Below are positions 23,682 through 34,982 of a stretch of 64,000 nucleotides of DNA, piece after piece (the stretch's first letter is position 1; each line of letters starts with the position of its first letter). The position numbers and the translations under genes were made by a program. Location of the stretch: NCBI GenBank assembly GCA_022315425.1, contig JAIUPT010000042.1, forward strand, positions 1,302,001 through 1,366,000. The letters run 5' to 3'. The notes beneath the pieces are model-generated. The model was not told the origin of the DNA, searched no databases, and worked only from the letters and a program-made list of their open reading frames with translations. The DNA is from Pseudevernia furfuracea. Lineage: Eukaryota; Ascomycota; Lecanoromycetes; Lecanorales; Parmeliaceae.

Positions 23682-26600
23682 TCAATCGTTTCTCTCTTTC
23701 TCTACCATCTCCCTTAGCGTCTCCGTCTGCCATCGCTCCAGCCATTTCGCCATTCGTTTTGAGAATCTCCCAATCCACCATAGCCCAGTCCAATATATCA
23801 CTACGTACCCAAAGAACCTAACTTGTAAGATGTAAAAGTCTCGCACCGAATTGTTGAACGCGAGGGTCAGTGAGAAAGAAATGATCAAGAATGAGATTGG
23901 TACTGAATTGAAATGGTAAGAGCACATCTCTCAAGCATGGTACTGGGTCCCCACTCACACATGTATGCGAAAATGATTCCTAGCGGTATGCTACTCCCTT
24001 GAGGACCTCCATTGATCTCCCTTGCATTCATGCCGAAGACAGATGAAATGAATGACAACGGCAGCTTTGCATTCGTCAGTTGTATCCAGCAATTTTGAAA
24101 AGATTCAAGGCCTGACGTACGAAGATGATAGTGATCACTGTAAATAACATTACGGTTCTGCCTTGCTTAGCTGCGGCATCGGCTTGTTTCGCTGATTGCT
24201 CTGCCATTCTCCTGGCTGATCGGGCTTCCACAATGTTTGCTTGTTTCTGCTTGAGGTCGAGAAGATCGCAAAGCTAGAAAGGTCAGTACATGTCGTCATG
24301 ATCTCAAGTAGTAAGACAACTGGGTGGTATGATCATTCATAGAGAAATCACGTAAGCGTAATCATTGTATTGCAACTTACCGATTTGTATGTTTGTGAAG
24401 CCTGGTCTTCCATATCTTTAAGGTCTTTATACCTGCCCTCAAGCGTACGGGCTAGTTCTTCGGCCCTTTGAACGGGTTCTGTGTATTGTACACTCTCTGA
24501 AACGTAACTTTTGGGTTCTCGTGCCATCTCTGCTGCTATTTTTTCTTCCGCTGCTTTCTTTGCTGCTTCCTCCTCGGTTTCCTCGGTTCCCTTTGCTTCC
24601 TCTGCCTCCTCTGCCTCCTCTTCCTCTTCCTCTTCGTCCTCCTCTTCGTCCCATTTCTCCTCAGCTTTCTGCTCTTCTTCTTTCTCGTTGCTCTCCGTAT
24701 CTTGCCCTAATATCGTTTCCCCTCCTTCCTGTGTTTTCCCCCCTATTCTTTCCTCCACTCCCTCATCGGCTTCTTCCTCCGCTGCATTCTTCCCTACAGC
24801 GACACTACTGCTGGAGACTGCGGATGCATGAGGTGATGGGGCAAGCGCTTCTTCGTCCACAGTCATTTCTTCAGCTTGCACGTCCTCTGATCTTTCTTCT
24901 GAAATATGGACCGGGAGCGGCCACATTAGCATTGAGATTTCCCAACCTGGTTTTATTACGGCTTCCCAGGTAGATGGCAAAATAATCTCCTTTTGAGGAT
25001 TAACTAAATCATAGTGGCCAGCGGCCACAAGTGGGCCTAGATCTGCTATAGAAAGAAATGCTTCTGTGATCAAACACTCCATGTCCTGTCGGGCATTATT
25101 AGCTCAAGCCTCACGAAAAAGATAATTCTCTGCTTCACGAATGTACCTTCCACTTCTTGCATCTATCAAAGGGAAAGTTGAATCTCCTGCCGACAGCGTC
25201 CTCGAACTTGATAGGAGCAGTGCTGATTTCGGAACGCCGGCTGGTGCCAGAGAGCGGGCTGGCATTCTTAAGGAGGTTTTTTAATGCACGTTTCAGCGAT
25301 GAACACACTTCCTGCTGCTGCTTGCACACATGAGCAAGCATATTGAGCTCGTCGAGGATGTCTTTGATCTCCTTTAGTAATTCGGTCTCTTTCTCGATAT
25401 CGAAAACAGACTTGATGCTTGCGTTACTTTCACCCAAAATGGAGTCGGTCTCACTCATTCCGCCATTCTCTTGGAAGTATGCGGACTTGGAATGGTGTCG
25501 CTTGAGGGGAGGCACATTTCCCACCTTCTTTGAATGCGCGAAATTTGCGTAGAATCTCTCGAAGCACTCCGTCTGCTGGTGTGTCTAGATCAATTATCAA
25601 CGTAGCACTGTACACCTATGTTTGATACTTACAACTGCGCCGATCGAATTGGCAAAGAATTCTAGGAATTGCAGGGTCTCGTCGTATTTGTTCGTAGTGT
25701 CGAAAAACAGTCCACAACATTCATCGACGATGATTAAAGCAATGTCATAGGCTGACTTGATGTGGTAAGGTGGCCGAATGCCTTTGTGCAACTTTGTGAG
25801 AAGAAAGTCTAGTGCCTCAGAAGAATAGCTGCTACGGTCCTCCCGTTGGCCAGCGTTTCCCCATCGTTGAGGGAAACTCGAGATAACCAAATCTAGATAT
25901 AATGATTCAGCCGAACTGTAGGGGCACTACCGGTGTAATCTTACTCCCATCAATGACCCAGAGCCAGAGTTGATCAACCATTACAAGTACTGGGTCCTGA
26001 AGTCCCAGTGTTGTTTTAGTGTACCGGTAGACGACTTGGTCTTTATCTCGAGCCTGGGTATCACTCAAGTTGTAATAGAAATATTGATCCAGAGTTCTTC
26101 GAATATGGATAGGTAATGTGCTATGCAAATCAGCTCGCAACATTTCTTCGTCATTTCCGCACGACAATCTCGAGATTGTATCCAGTTTCCTATCGTAATT
26201 CTTCGTTTTAGGATTTTTATAGACGTCTTTGATGACACTAGTCATCCGTTTTTGAGCACCGCTGTGTTCCCATGCTAGATACGGCATCTAAAATCCGTCA
26301 GCACGTCCGAGATAGCCGAAATATTGATGCTTATGGACTCACGTATAATATGAGATTGTCTTCAGTACGCCACGCCTCCGAGAACCCTTCATCTATTTAC
26401 CAAAAGACAGAGATTATTATGAACTCTGTAGGATGCGCTGATCGTCAAATTTTTGGGCATGAGATTTACCGATAGTTACATCCAAACAGGATGGCCGCAT
26501 AAAACGAGCATGTACTGGGAATTGGCCTGGTCGATTGCCCACAGCTGTTGGGTGTTGCTTCCCCGTCCAGAGGTCCGGCCTGAGCAGCAGATCCTGGGCC

Positions 26601-27012
26601 CGTTCACTGTACCAGGCTTCTTCGTGACGAGAAGTGCGCTCATCGTATATTTTCTTCATCAATGCCTATTGATGTTAGCAATACTATCAAGAGCGAGCTT
26701 TGGCTTATTGCATGCGGCTTTACTTGGACCCAACGCATGTTGTTCGCTGTCTCGCCTTTAGTGCAAATGTAAGCAATGAGGCAAATGTGCCTTACGTACC
26801 AGTAAATGAATCCACCGGGAATGTATTTTGCCGTTGTACTGAAGGGGCCGCGTGAAAGACTCTGACCCAGGCTTCGGATCTGACAGCAGATCAAGTACTA
26901 AAGGTCTTGATGTTTTGATGGGGAATCTCCTCCCAGCGGCAAAGTCAACAACCGTAGCTCTAATGCCGAAGTCAGTGTTCAGAGCAAGAGCTCCACCCCC
27001 GATGCCATCCAT
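23682..27012 (-). CDS. CorA-like Mg2+ transporter-domain protein with acidic coiled insert
   Basis: Eleven exons fit signals and phase: 26796-27012, 26724-26755, 26470-26665, 26343-26392, 25945-26287, 25633-25892, 25147-25584, 24381-25085, 24121-24273, 23959-24064 and 23682-23902, giving 906 aa. The N-terminal part has the block RWIHLL...NNMRWVQ and then HARFMRPSCLD, MPYLAWEHSG and MVDQLWLWVIDG, standard in fungal CorA-like proteins. The C-terminus has GRTVMLFTVITIIF|LPLSFISSVFGMNARE, carrying the CorA GMN signature after a membrane span. A second span follows (VPISFLIISFSLTLAF). Between them lies a Glu/Ala-rich low-complexity insert (about 24500-24850) merging into a coiled coil. Whether these proteins move Mg2+ is unproven; many sit in HET/NLR-rich neighbourhoods, as here. 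The ATG at 27012 is the best start. Confidence 0.85.
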
Positions 27013-28177
27013 GTTGCAACTCTATGAGCGCTCTCTACCAATTGGTCTCTGCTCAGTCGGACGCCCGATGAATGTGAGTTCGTAGGCGCGAGACGTCCTC
27101 TGTTGCCGATTAATCGAAAATAGATAGAGGCATTGGAGATGACGACCTAGGTACTTCTTCAGCTCGCACCCCGCACTAACGAAAACTTTCCAGCGTACTA
27201 GCGTGTGCAAATGTATCTGGATCTCTTGGCGCTGTCAAGATCGCAACAACATCTATGATTGATTAGAGATACCTTGACGCAAATATATCAAACTCTTTAT
27301 ATTCAAAGTACTCAACCGTTCCTACTCTATATTCTGCTCTTAAGATGACAGTGATTGATGAATGTCAAAAATCAGCTCTTTCTTGACGTTTCATCAATTA
27401 TTGTTTGATCAAAGAATACTCTTAGTATAACTTACCTACACTTAAAGCACATGGTGGTGGCCCAGTAAGAGGTTCAAAGGCACTCCAGTGAATGTTGTGT
27501 GACAATTTGATCAGAGCCAAGATTTCCAGATACACTTACACACGCTAATCTCAGAAGATAGACAGGTTTCACCGACTCATTGTGTAATTCCGATTGGCTC
27601 GCTGTAATACTGGAGACCAATTGAAATGGCTAGCTTAAGCATCAGGAAGTCGAGTACGCTGTAGGTGCCCAATAAGATAGCTCCACATGGTCTGCACATG
27701 TCGTACAGGTCTACTTAAAGCCCTATCTCTCCGGAATGAGTAAGACGGCTGGTATCAAATGTCCCTATATGTTCACTGAAACAGGCCGCGAGTATTTGTC
27801 GAAGGTACTCGGATATTTAGGTTATTGGAATCAAGTTTATCATAGGAAGTGTCTAGAAATTGGGACTGCTTGAGCTAGCCCATTGAGCCTATCTCCCTAG
27901 CAAATTATCTGGAAAGATCCGAGCTATGATGTTCCTTCACATTCATTCTGCCTAGAGACGTTAAGCCTGACAGACACTAGAGCTATCTTTCCACAATCTA
28001 GTAACTTGCACCTGATTGCTGACGTTCGTATTCCTTAACACCGGTCGTGACCTGCAGGAACAGTCAGCTGTCCAGTTCTTGAAAGTACAACATACTCCCA
28101 GCCTTGTAAGGCTGGCGGAGTTAACGCATTGTATGTCTCACAATCGTCCTTCATAACATCCTAGCTACCCCGACCAT
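27013..28177. other. Divergent intergenic region (CorA-like / MYND)
   Basis: About 1.2 kb between two divergently transcribed genes. It is AT-rich, with no ORF above 65 codons and no repeat that I can support. It should contain both promoters. Confidence 0.5.
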
Positions 28178-29364
28178 ATGGCAAGCGATAGATCAGGAAT
28201 GGCATCTGATACCTGCGCTCGCTGTCAGAGCCCAACGGTGAAAAGATGCACCGGATGCCTAGAAGCCCCACTTTACGACGAACGCGACTCCAAGCCTACA
28301 TTCTATTGCAGTACAGTGTGCCAGAAAACTAATTGGGGCCAACACAAGTCAGAGTGCAAAAAGCTTCAAGCACGCAAGACTCTTCATAGAGCTTCTTTGC
28401 TTCTCCAAGCTATCATTTACCGGATTCGACTGCATGCCTCGCCAATACGATTCAAGTCGATGCGTCTTGAGGGTTCGGTGATATACCTAGACGGGTATCA
28501 GTTCAACGGGTCTGAACGGCAATTGAACCGCTTTCCGGTTAATTTGAACGGTGATCGAAGTGTATTTGAGGCCGTGTTGATGTACATGGGGTGCTCGGAG
28601 GCTATGATGTATCTTCATAGGTTTTCTGAGGAGCTTTTGACGGGTAGTTCTTCTCTACCTCCACACGTATTCTCCCGGACGGGATACTGACTCGCTGATT
28701 GACAGAGCTTTGTTCAAAGATCGAAGAGGTCAACGTGAGCGGAATCGACCGGAAGCTTCGAATCTCCCTTGTCCTTCCAAACGGACACCAAACCAATGAC
28801 CCAGACCAATCCTTCCACAATCTCTACAGGGTCACACTGAAGAATGGAGAAATATGGGCAGTGGATCCCACTGGGGCGCAATATGGATATGCGGATCCTC
28901 TATGCCCCTGGCATGTCTTCGAGCGACGCAGTTTAGTCAAGATCATTAGGGAAACAGCGCTCGGCTACATTGGTCAGAAGGTCTATCAATCTCGCGAGGG
29001 AATGTTCCCTGTGAGACAAATGATGGCCCAGAAACTTGAAAAATGGGAGCTTAACAAAGCACTTGAAGAGAGCATTCCTCAATTGGCCCGGGATCATGGA
29101 GGAAAATTGAAGCCCATACTGAGCGGTTCGGACGCCGTCTTCAAGCAGGCAAAGCACAAGTTCATAGACCAATTTGAGGACCATGTCAAGGCATCTGTAA
29201 CCAATCTGTACGCGCCGGAGCAGATTACGAGCAGAAATAAGATCATTGAGTGTCAGCTCTCTCAGAGTATGGCGGATCCTAATTCGCACCAAGCGTTGGA
29301 CGGCATGTTGAGATTCGCGGCTTCTGCATTTGGTAACGCAGCAGGCCTACAGCCCAAGAATTGA
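28178..29364 (+). CDS. MYND zinc-finger protein
   Basis: Two exons, 28178-28643 and 28706-29364, joined as LLT|ELCSKIEE, giving 374 aa. Residues about 12-60 form a MYND finger: CARC, CTGC, then YCSTVCQKTNWGQHKSEC, with all Cys/His ligands in place. There is an extra loop (LEAPLYDERDSKPT) between the second and third ligand pairs. MYND fingers bind short Pro-containing peptides. The remaining ~310 residues have no SET domain or other domain I recognise, but resemble the uncharacterised MYND-only proteins that are abundant in Pezizomycotina. Product role is unknown. Confidence 0.85.
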
Positions 29365-30970
29365 TGACTCTGAAATCGTCGTCTCGATCGCATTTGCCCT
29401 GAGCAGTAACCACTGTGACGGCTCTCTGAATTCGTCGGACGACGATAAATAAAATTTAGGTAGCTGAAGGTTTCTAAGATGGGCTTCTCAGAATGCACTC
29501 TATCCACCACGGATTCCGTAACGATGGAGGCGACAGGTGGTCCGCATCGATGAGAGACAGCGTCTCAGAGTCTCGAAATACTTTCAGCGGCAAATGCTAG
29601 TCCCATAATATCTTATCTGATGAGATCGGTCAATCAAACCCTGGCGAGCCTGGCAATGGATAAGAAAAAGGGTTTCATGAGTTTTTGGTATGCTTCTACT
29701 CAATTTCTTTAACAATGACTTTGAAATTCTTACTACCTGAACCTATGCGATACATAAGAAGAGACTTCCCATTTTACTTCACTCTTCTGAAAATTCTATC
29801 CCTTGACGCGACCTTGAAGCCCGGTCCATTCTCCAAATCAAGTGCAGCATCAACCCCACCAACAACATCAATTATCACTCAGCCATCACACGCCCCACAA
29901 GTCCTCAACCATACCCTTTGGGCCTCGCCAACTCGATTCTGAAAAATACTTTCGGTTCGAATCTCTGGTAGACTTGGAGCAGGCGGCTCTGTCATTACCT
30001 GGAGCTCATCCTTAGGCTCCCTCCTCACCTCTCACGCTCTGCTGGACAGCTGGAGTTACTGAAGCGACGATGCGAGCAAGCGCTTCCACATCGAATCCAT
30101 GCTTCCCAAGCACATCAGCAGCCTCTTCTACTCTTCCTTCAGATGTTGAGAGTGGCGTACTATTCATATTTAGACCCTCTAGGTCCTCGTTGCCGACCGT
30201 TGCATCTGATCTCTGCTTTTGTTCGGGGTCGAATACTGGCGAATTTGCCTTGGGTTGGATAGTGGAAGTACCTGAAACTTATGACACTTGACATGAGTAT
30301 TGATTGGTTCACATGATTTGTCATTAGTGAAAGGAATGGACTATGGCAATCACTCCTAGTGTGGGTTTGATTCATGCTCAGTGGTGACCTGGTGTTGTTG
30401 TCTATGATTTGATTTTAAATCACTTATTGTTCTCCTCTGACACAGGTTTTTTAGATCATGAATACAGTAGATTGATGGAGTTGATAGACGTGTCTAGTCC
30501 GTTTTATTAATCTTTTCATGAACATATCAGTCTGTAGCTTTGTTCTTTGTTTGCTTAACGACTTTGAGCGTGTCATACATTCAATAGATCTTTTCATCTC
30601 GCATCATTGATCATTTTACTTTTTACTTTTTCTCGATTACACCAAAAAGCATCTTTCTTCATCATCATGAAACTCGAGTGCTTTATAGTGATGCTATTGA
30701 AGATATCATCTTTATAATCTTGTGCTCAGTATAGCTGACTCGACACTGTAACTCTTTAACACCATGTCAGCAATCTTGTGCTGAGCAGATCTGACTCGAC
30801 ACTAAAATTCTTTAACACAATGTCCATCAATAAAAATATATATACTGAGTACTACCTCCTTCTATTCTTTCTTCCTTACAACCAGCACGATCTCCCAATT
30901 TATCAGTCTTCGAAGTTTTCACCGGAAGAACTTATCGCAAATAGAATCAAGTAACCTCAGCCTTTCAAAA
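29365..30970. other. Intergenic, with one unexplained open stretch on the minus strand
   Basis: The minus strand at 30012-30271 reads as an exon-like frame. It is preceded by a TTTCAG acceptor, contains EGRVEEAADVLGKHGFDVE and ALARIVASVTPAVQQSV, and ends at TAA. Its amino-acid composition looks protein-like but I recognise no family and find no convincing partner exons upstream, so I do not call a gene. The rest is AT-rich, with imperfect repeats near 30720-30820 (TGTGCTCAGTATAGCTGACTCG / TGTGCTGAGCAGATCTGACTCG type). Confidence 0.35.
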
Positions 30971-31354
30971 ATGACATACCAACAAAAGGCCTCTATCTCA
31001 AAAGAGGTCTCTCAATCCTCGACCCCAGAGACAGAAAGCTACGACTCGGACACGTCGTCACTTTTCGGGGGTGTATATAGGTGCATCTGCGGTGTGTCTG
31101 ACGCATCCAGAAAGTGGGTTCATTGCGACAGTGTTGACTGTTCAATAGGATGGCATCACTGAGAATGCGTCAGTGTGACCTCAAAGCCTCATGACGACTG
31201 GTATTGTCCAAGGTGCAGTCTCAAGGCGACTGAAAATGCCGATTCTCAGAGACAACGACAAGGAGCAAAGTTAGTGACCGTCCCAAAGCTTGGCAGAAAG
31301 GCGTCGACAGGATCCAAAGGCACTTTGGATCGGGGAAACAAGGTGATGGGATAA
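30971..31354 (+). pseudogene. ING-type PHD-finger gene broken by one stop codon
   Basis: The frame starts with an ATG at 30971 and reads into a PHD finger: YRCICG, then KWVHCDSVDCSIGWHH, then an in-frame TGA at 31160-31162, then EC and WYCPRC. The Cys/His spacing, including CDSVDCSIGW, matches the ING type (CDNxxCPxxWFHxxC...WYCPxC), which reads methylated histone H3K4. The stop falls at a variable position between the zinc-ligand His and Cys, so all eight ligands are otherwise intact. The frame then runs Lys/Arg-rich to a TAA at 31352. Downstream frames stay basic but have more stops, and a solo LTR sits 270 bp further on. It could instead be a sequencing error or a readthrough gene, but the TGA context is not the known CTA-type leaky one. 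Confidence 0.7.
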
Positions 31355-31622
31355 GGGACGCGTGCGCGTAAAGAAGGGTACCGCTATCCAAAAGGCTCCG
31401 TCAAAGAAAAGGCCCAAGTGAGCAGGGTAAGCCGAGACAAGTTTCCGAAGGAGAAGGGGACGACAAGGGAAGCGTAGGGGCGGCTCGAAAAGCGGGCCCA
31501 ATTGCCGATGAAAGGGCGGGCGAAGGCTCACGCGAGTCAGTCGAAAGGGAGGCCGTCAGGGCCATAGGCGCTCAGGAAGATTTTCGAAGCCAGCAACTTG
31601 GGTAAAGGGAAAGGCGAAGAGA

Positions 31623-31870
31623 TGTTACGAGCGTACCCTACTCTCAACACCAGGTATGCCCTTTGACACCATGCATGACCGTTGTCACCATTGCATGACC
31701 TTTGTCACTACCTGGCTATAACACCTTCTATGTCTATTGAGGCCTAGCGTGTTATAAGGGGGCTCCCTGTCCTATATATATAGTCTCCCTCCCTTGTACG
31801 TAGTTGCTCCCCACTTAGTTGTCTGATCCACTATGCCTACGTGACTATTAACTCGGTACCGGTCCTGACA
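31623..31870. mobile_element. Solo LTR (248 bp) with 5-bp target-site duplication
   Basis: Starts TGTTACGAGC and ends GGTCCTGACA, so has the TG...CA ends of an LTR retrotransposon with a 3-bp TGT/ACA inverted terminus. It is flanked on both sides by AGAGA (31618-31622 and 31871-31875), a perfect 5-bp target-site duplication. Inside is a TATATATATA box near 31773, fitting a Pol II promoter in the LTR. No internal retrotransposon sequence adjoins it, so it is a solo LTR left by LTR-LTR recombination. Superfamily (Gypsy or Copia) cannot be told from the LTR alone. Confidence 0.88.
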
Positions 31871-31875
31871 AGAGA

Positions 31876-32575
31876 ACGAAAAGAGGAATAAACGGTAAAC
31901 GGACAAGAGGGACTGGCAAGACTGTTAGATTTTGATAGTCCAAACAGTTTATGACGGAGAGAGGGGGCAGAAATGACGCAACTCTCTTCTAGACAGATAA
32001 CAATTTGTTGCGAATAGCTTGGAAACCATTTTGCATGGTCATATTGTACGTTAATCGCAATAGGAATACAATTGGGTCTCAACGGTGGGGGAACGCAACT
32101 TGTGATATCATCGATAGCTCCTTTTAAGCCTGAGAGAGAGGCTATCTTAGGTGGTCAATAGAGTTGAAGTGCCCCTACACTTACTTGGCTTTTAGCATCA
32201 TAATACTCTCATGATTATTGGCTTCATCTAAGTTGAAATCTTCGATTAATTTTAAGATGAGGATAAGTCCTAGCCCTATGTCTATGTATAAGTAATTGTG
32301 TATGAGTTGTGAAAATTGTACGATTGGGTGCCAACAATAAAAATAGGCCTAAAAATATTGGCCAATTTGCCCAGCCCCACTTGGCATGCGTATTCCTCAA
32401 GCACGGTCCAAGGCTCGGAAGAAGCGGACCATGTAATGACACGCGTGATCTCTCAGAAGAAAGAACACAGGTCCTTCACGAAGCGACAAACGCATTATAG
32501 ATACCACCTACCCTTGCTTGGCCTTTCCTTATGACAAGGGTTTGTAACAATTGCTGGCCTGGCACACGACGCCCT
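31876..32575. other. Intergenic, downstream of the HET gene
   Basis: About 700 bp, AT-rich, between the solo LTR and the stop of the HET gene. Short frames on both strands have no signature. Nothing else is supported. Confidence 0.5.
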
Positions 32576-34982
32576 TCAACGCAAGACAAACTCCTGGATT
32601 TCGATTCCATCCTTGACAGCCTGGCCTTCCATCAAGCCATACACATATGACTCACCTACCAACCGAAAATAAGATCCTTCAGCCCTTACTATGAAAGGGA
32701 CGCGGCCACCACTCAGTATACAGACCAAATCTCCAGGCCGCATCGACCGTGGCCCAAGTCCAATGGTGCCATTCTTGGTAGTGAAGAATTTCCTGTACGG
32801 CGCCACGTATCCCAATGCCGCTTGTTGCAGCAACGGATTCGCCTTTTCGGACACGATAAGGCTTTCTTGGGACCTTGGTGCGCCAGGGTAGCCAGCCTTG
32901 CGTGCAGTTGCATGAGAGAGGTAATTCTCAAAATGTGTGCCGTATTGCTCAGGAGCAGGATATATGTGCCGTCCCTGATCGCCGATCAGAGTCTGCCAGA
33001 AAGCGTCAATGCCGAGAGCTCCGTTACGAATTAAGGATTCTGCGAGTTGGAGCCATTGGGATATTATGGCCGTGGTTTGGGCATCGGGCTCTAAAGCCTC
33101 CTCGGACACAATTTCAATTTTGTCCTGACAAAAGCCATCGACAGCTAGGAGCTCTGAGCCTTCGGTCCAACGAGCAGAAAAAGGGTTGTACCCAGCCGCG
33201 TGAAAATTCAGATGGTTAACCCGAATCGGTGCCCCTAATACAGTATGTCGCTGCCAGACACTGTAATCCGGGACCCAAGACGGAAGTTCGTGGAAGCGGC
33301 GATACGAGAAGTCTTCAACACTTGAGAGCAGTGTCAAAGATCGTTGGCTCTGTATTAGGTGGCCGGTAACTTCCCGATAGAGCTGCGCGACTGGCTTATC
33401 ATAGTCCAATATCCTCGAAACAGGCATACCCACAGTCCGAGAACCGGCCAAGCCTACTACGGCAATAATCTTGTCGCGCGGGTCAGTAGCCTGGAAACGG
33501 CGAGTAGCGCTCAGAAGCAGACTCAGAGGGGTTCCTCGGCCACCTTTCACCTCGGCAAAGCTGGCCCTGCAATTGCCAATAGTCTGCACGAAATTTGGTG
33601 TCACCTGGACTCCGTAGACTTGCTTCAGAGCTCCTGCCCATCCAGTAGCTAGCAGTGATCGAGCGATGTATTCGACACGCTCCCATCTGATGGTCAGGGA
33701 ACCGCATCTGACCACTGCCATTGACGAAACCACTAATTCTTGCACGACCCAGATTCTGCGGAAATAAGCTCTTTCGAACAGCCTTGCAAGGGCTTCCCAC
33801 TCATAAGAGGGAAAGTGCGGTAGCTTCATGGCGTCCATGATATGCTTGCTCCAAATAACATTTGGACTGGCCTGTAGGCTTACATCTGCTGAGGCATGCT
33901 CTTTGAAAATTTTGCTGATGAATCTAAAGGCAGTAGCCGTGTGCTCGTCCTCTTTCCCAAGCCATGAAATGACAAGAGCCGCGCGATTATATATCTGCTT
34001 CATGAGGCCTACTTGATGACTCCGTTCTTGCAGATCGGCTTGATTGATGCAGATCGCGTCAATCCAGAGAATCCTACTGATGGTAGATCTCCGCAGAGAA
34101 CGAAGAGCCTCATAAAGACTGTGTGTCACTCGTAACAACCTTCCATCACATAGTATAGTGTTGATCAAGGCTTGACCGTGCCAAGTGTAAGATAGAGCCT
34201 CGTATGTACGAGAGATCTCATTGATACGTAACAAAGGGATGCTGTTTAGATCCGCTATGCGCATCCTGCAGTGAATGTGTGCATCGTCTCCTGGCAGGAT
34301 CTCCACGAGTCTGATCCTGGAGCTTGGCCGTGCGAGTGATATGTAAGAGTAAGGTTCCTGAAAATCTCCCCGCAGAGAGTCATAATCGAAAGCTTGAGCC
34401 AACGTTGCGGTCGGAATAGGCGAATAATCAGAAGACCTACGCCCAATTTTGGCAGGGCAAACTGTAGAAGGGCCAGGAATCGGTAAAAATGACCCAGAAG
34501 GCGGCCGTCGGGACAGTCTCTGGTAAGTTGGCGGGGGTGATCTGTTCGGTCGACTTGAGCGCCTTTTGGAAGACAGCAGCTCTAATGATGTCAAGCATCT
34601 GTTAGATGAAGAAGTAGTCAGCAGCTTTGCTTGTGGTGTGTAGCGCCGTGGTGCTATCGTGGCAGAGAGCGTACCCAGGAGATGGAGGTAATTGCGTTAC
34701 TTCTTCATGGCTTTGGCTCGAGCTCAACTTCTTCATGAGATTTGAGCTTGAAGAATTTAAGCTTATGCCCCAACCGCTGATGGTTTCTGAGCAAGGCTCT
34801 GTCTCAGGTTCTTCCCTGATGCCCTCCCACGTAAATCGACACTCAGACGGCGAGAACCGCTCCATTGCCACCTTTCCAGTTCGACTCGTCCAACCTTCCT
34901 TGCATCCCTTGACTGACTGTGACGTTATGAACAGTGGTGAAGGTGTCAGCATGCTTGAAACCCGGTTTCTCTTCGCGTCCAT
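32576..34982 (-). CDS. HET-domain (heterokaryon incompatibility) protein
   Basis: HET domains drive nonself recognition and cell death after fusion of incompatible hyphae. The main exon is 32576-34598. In it, the HET motifs follow in order: YEALSYTWHGQ, ILWIDAICINQADLQERSHQ and IYNRAALVISWLG, then a long C-terminal region ending in the common AVKDGIEIQEFVLR-type tail. This exon has no ATG before the HET core, so it must be spliced to an upstream exon. A GT-AG intron (34599-34674) joins in phase as PPSPG|CLTSLELL to an exon beginning at the ATG at 34982 or at the later in-frame ATG near 34865. With the first, the protein is 776 aa. The upstream exon overlaps an NB-ARC/TPR relic on the same strand in another frame, so the N-terminus is uncertain. 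The HET assignment itself is firm. Confidence 0.88.

Noticed and set aside
29940..29985. GGTTCGAATCTCTGG, which resembles a tRNA T-arm
   Set aside because: The flanking bases do not form the required 5-bp T-stem, and no anticodon or acceptor stem can be built around it.
31060..31170. A short intron removing the TGA in the PHD finger
   Set aside because: The only nearby GT...AG pair (GTTGACTGTTCAATAG) is 16 bp, too short to splice, and would remove zinc-binding residues.
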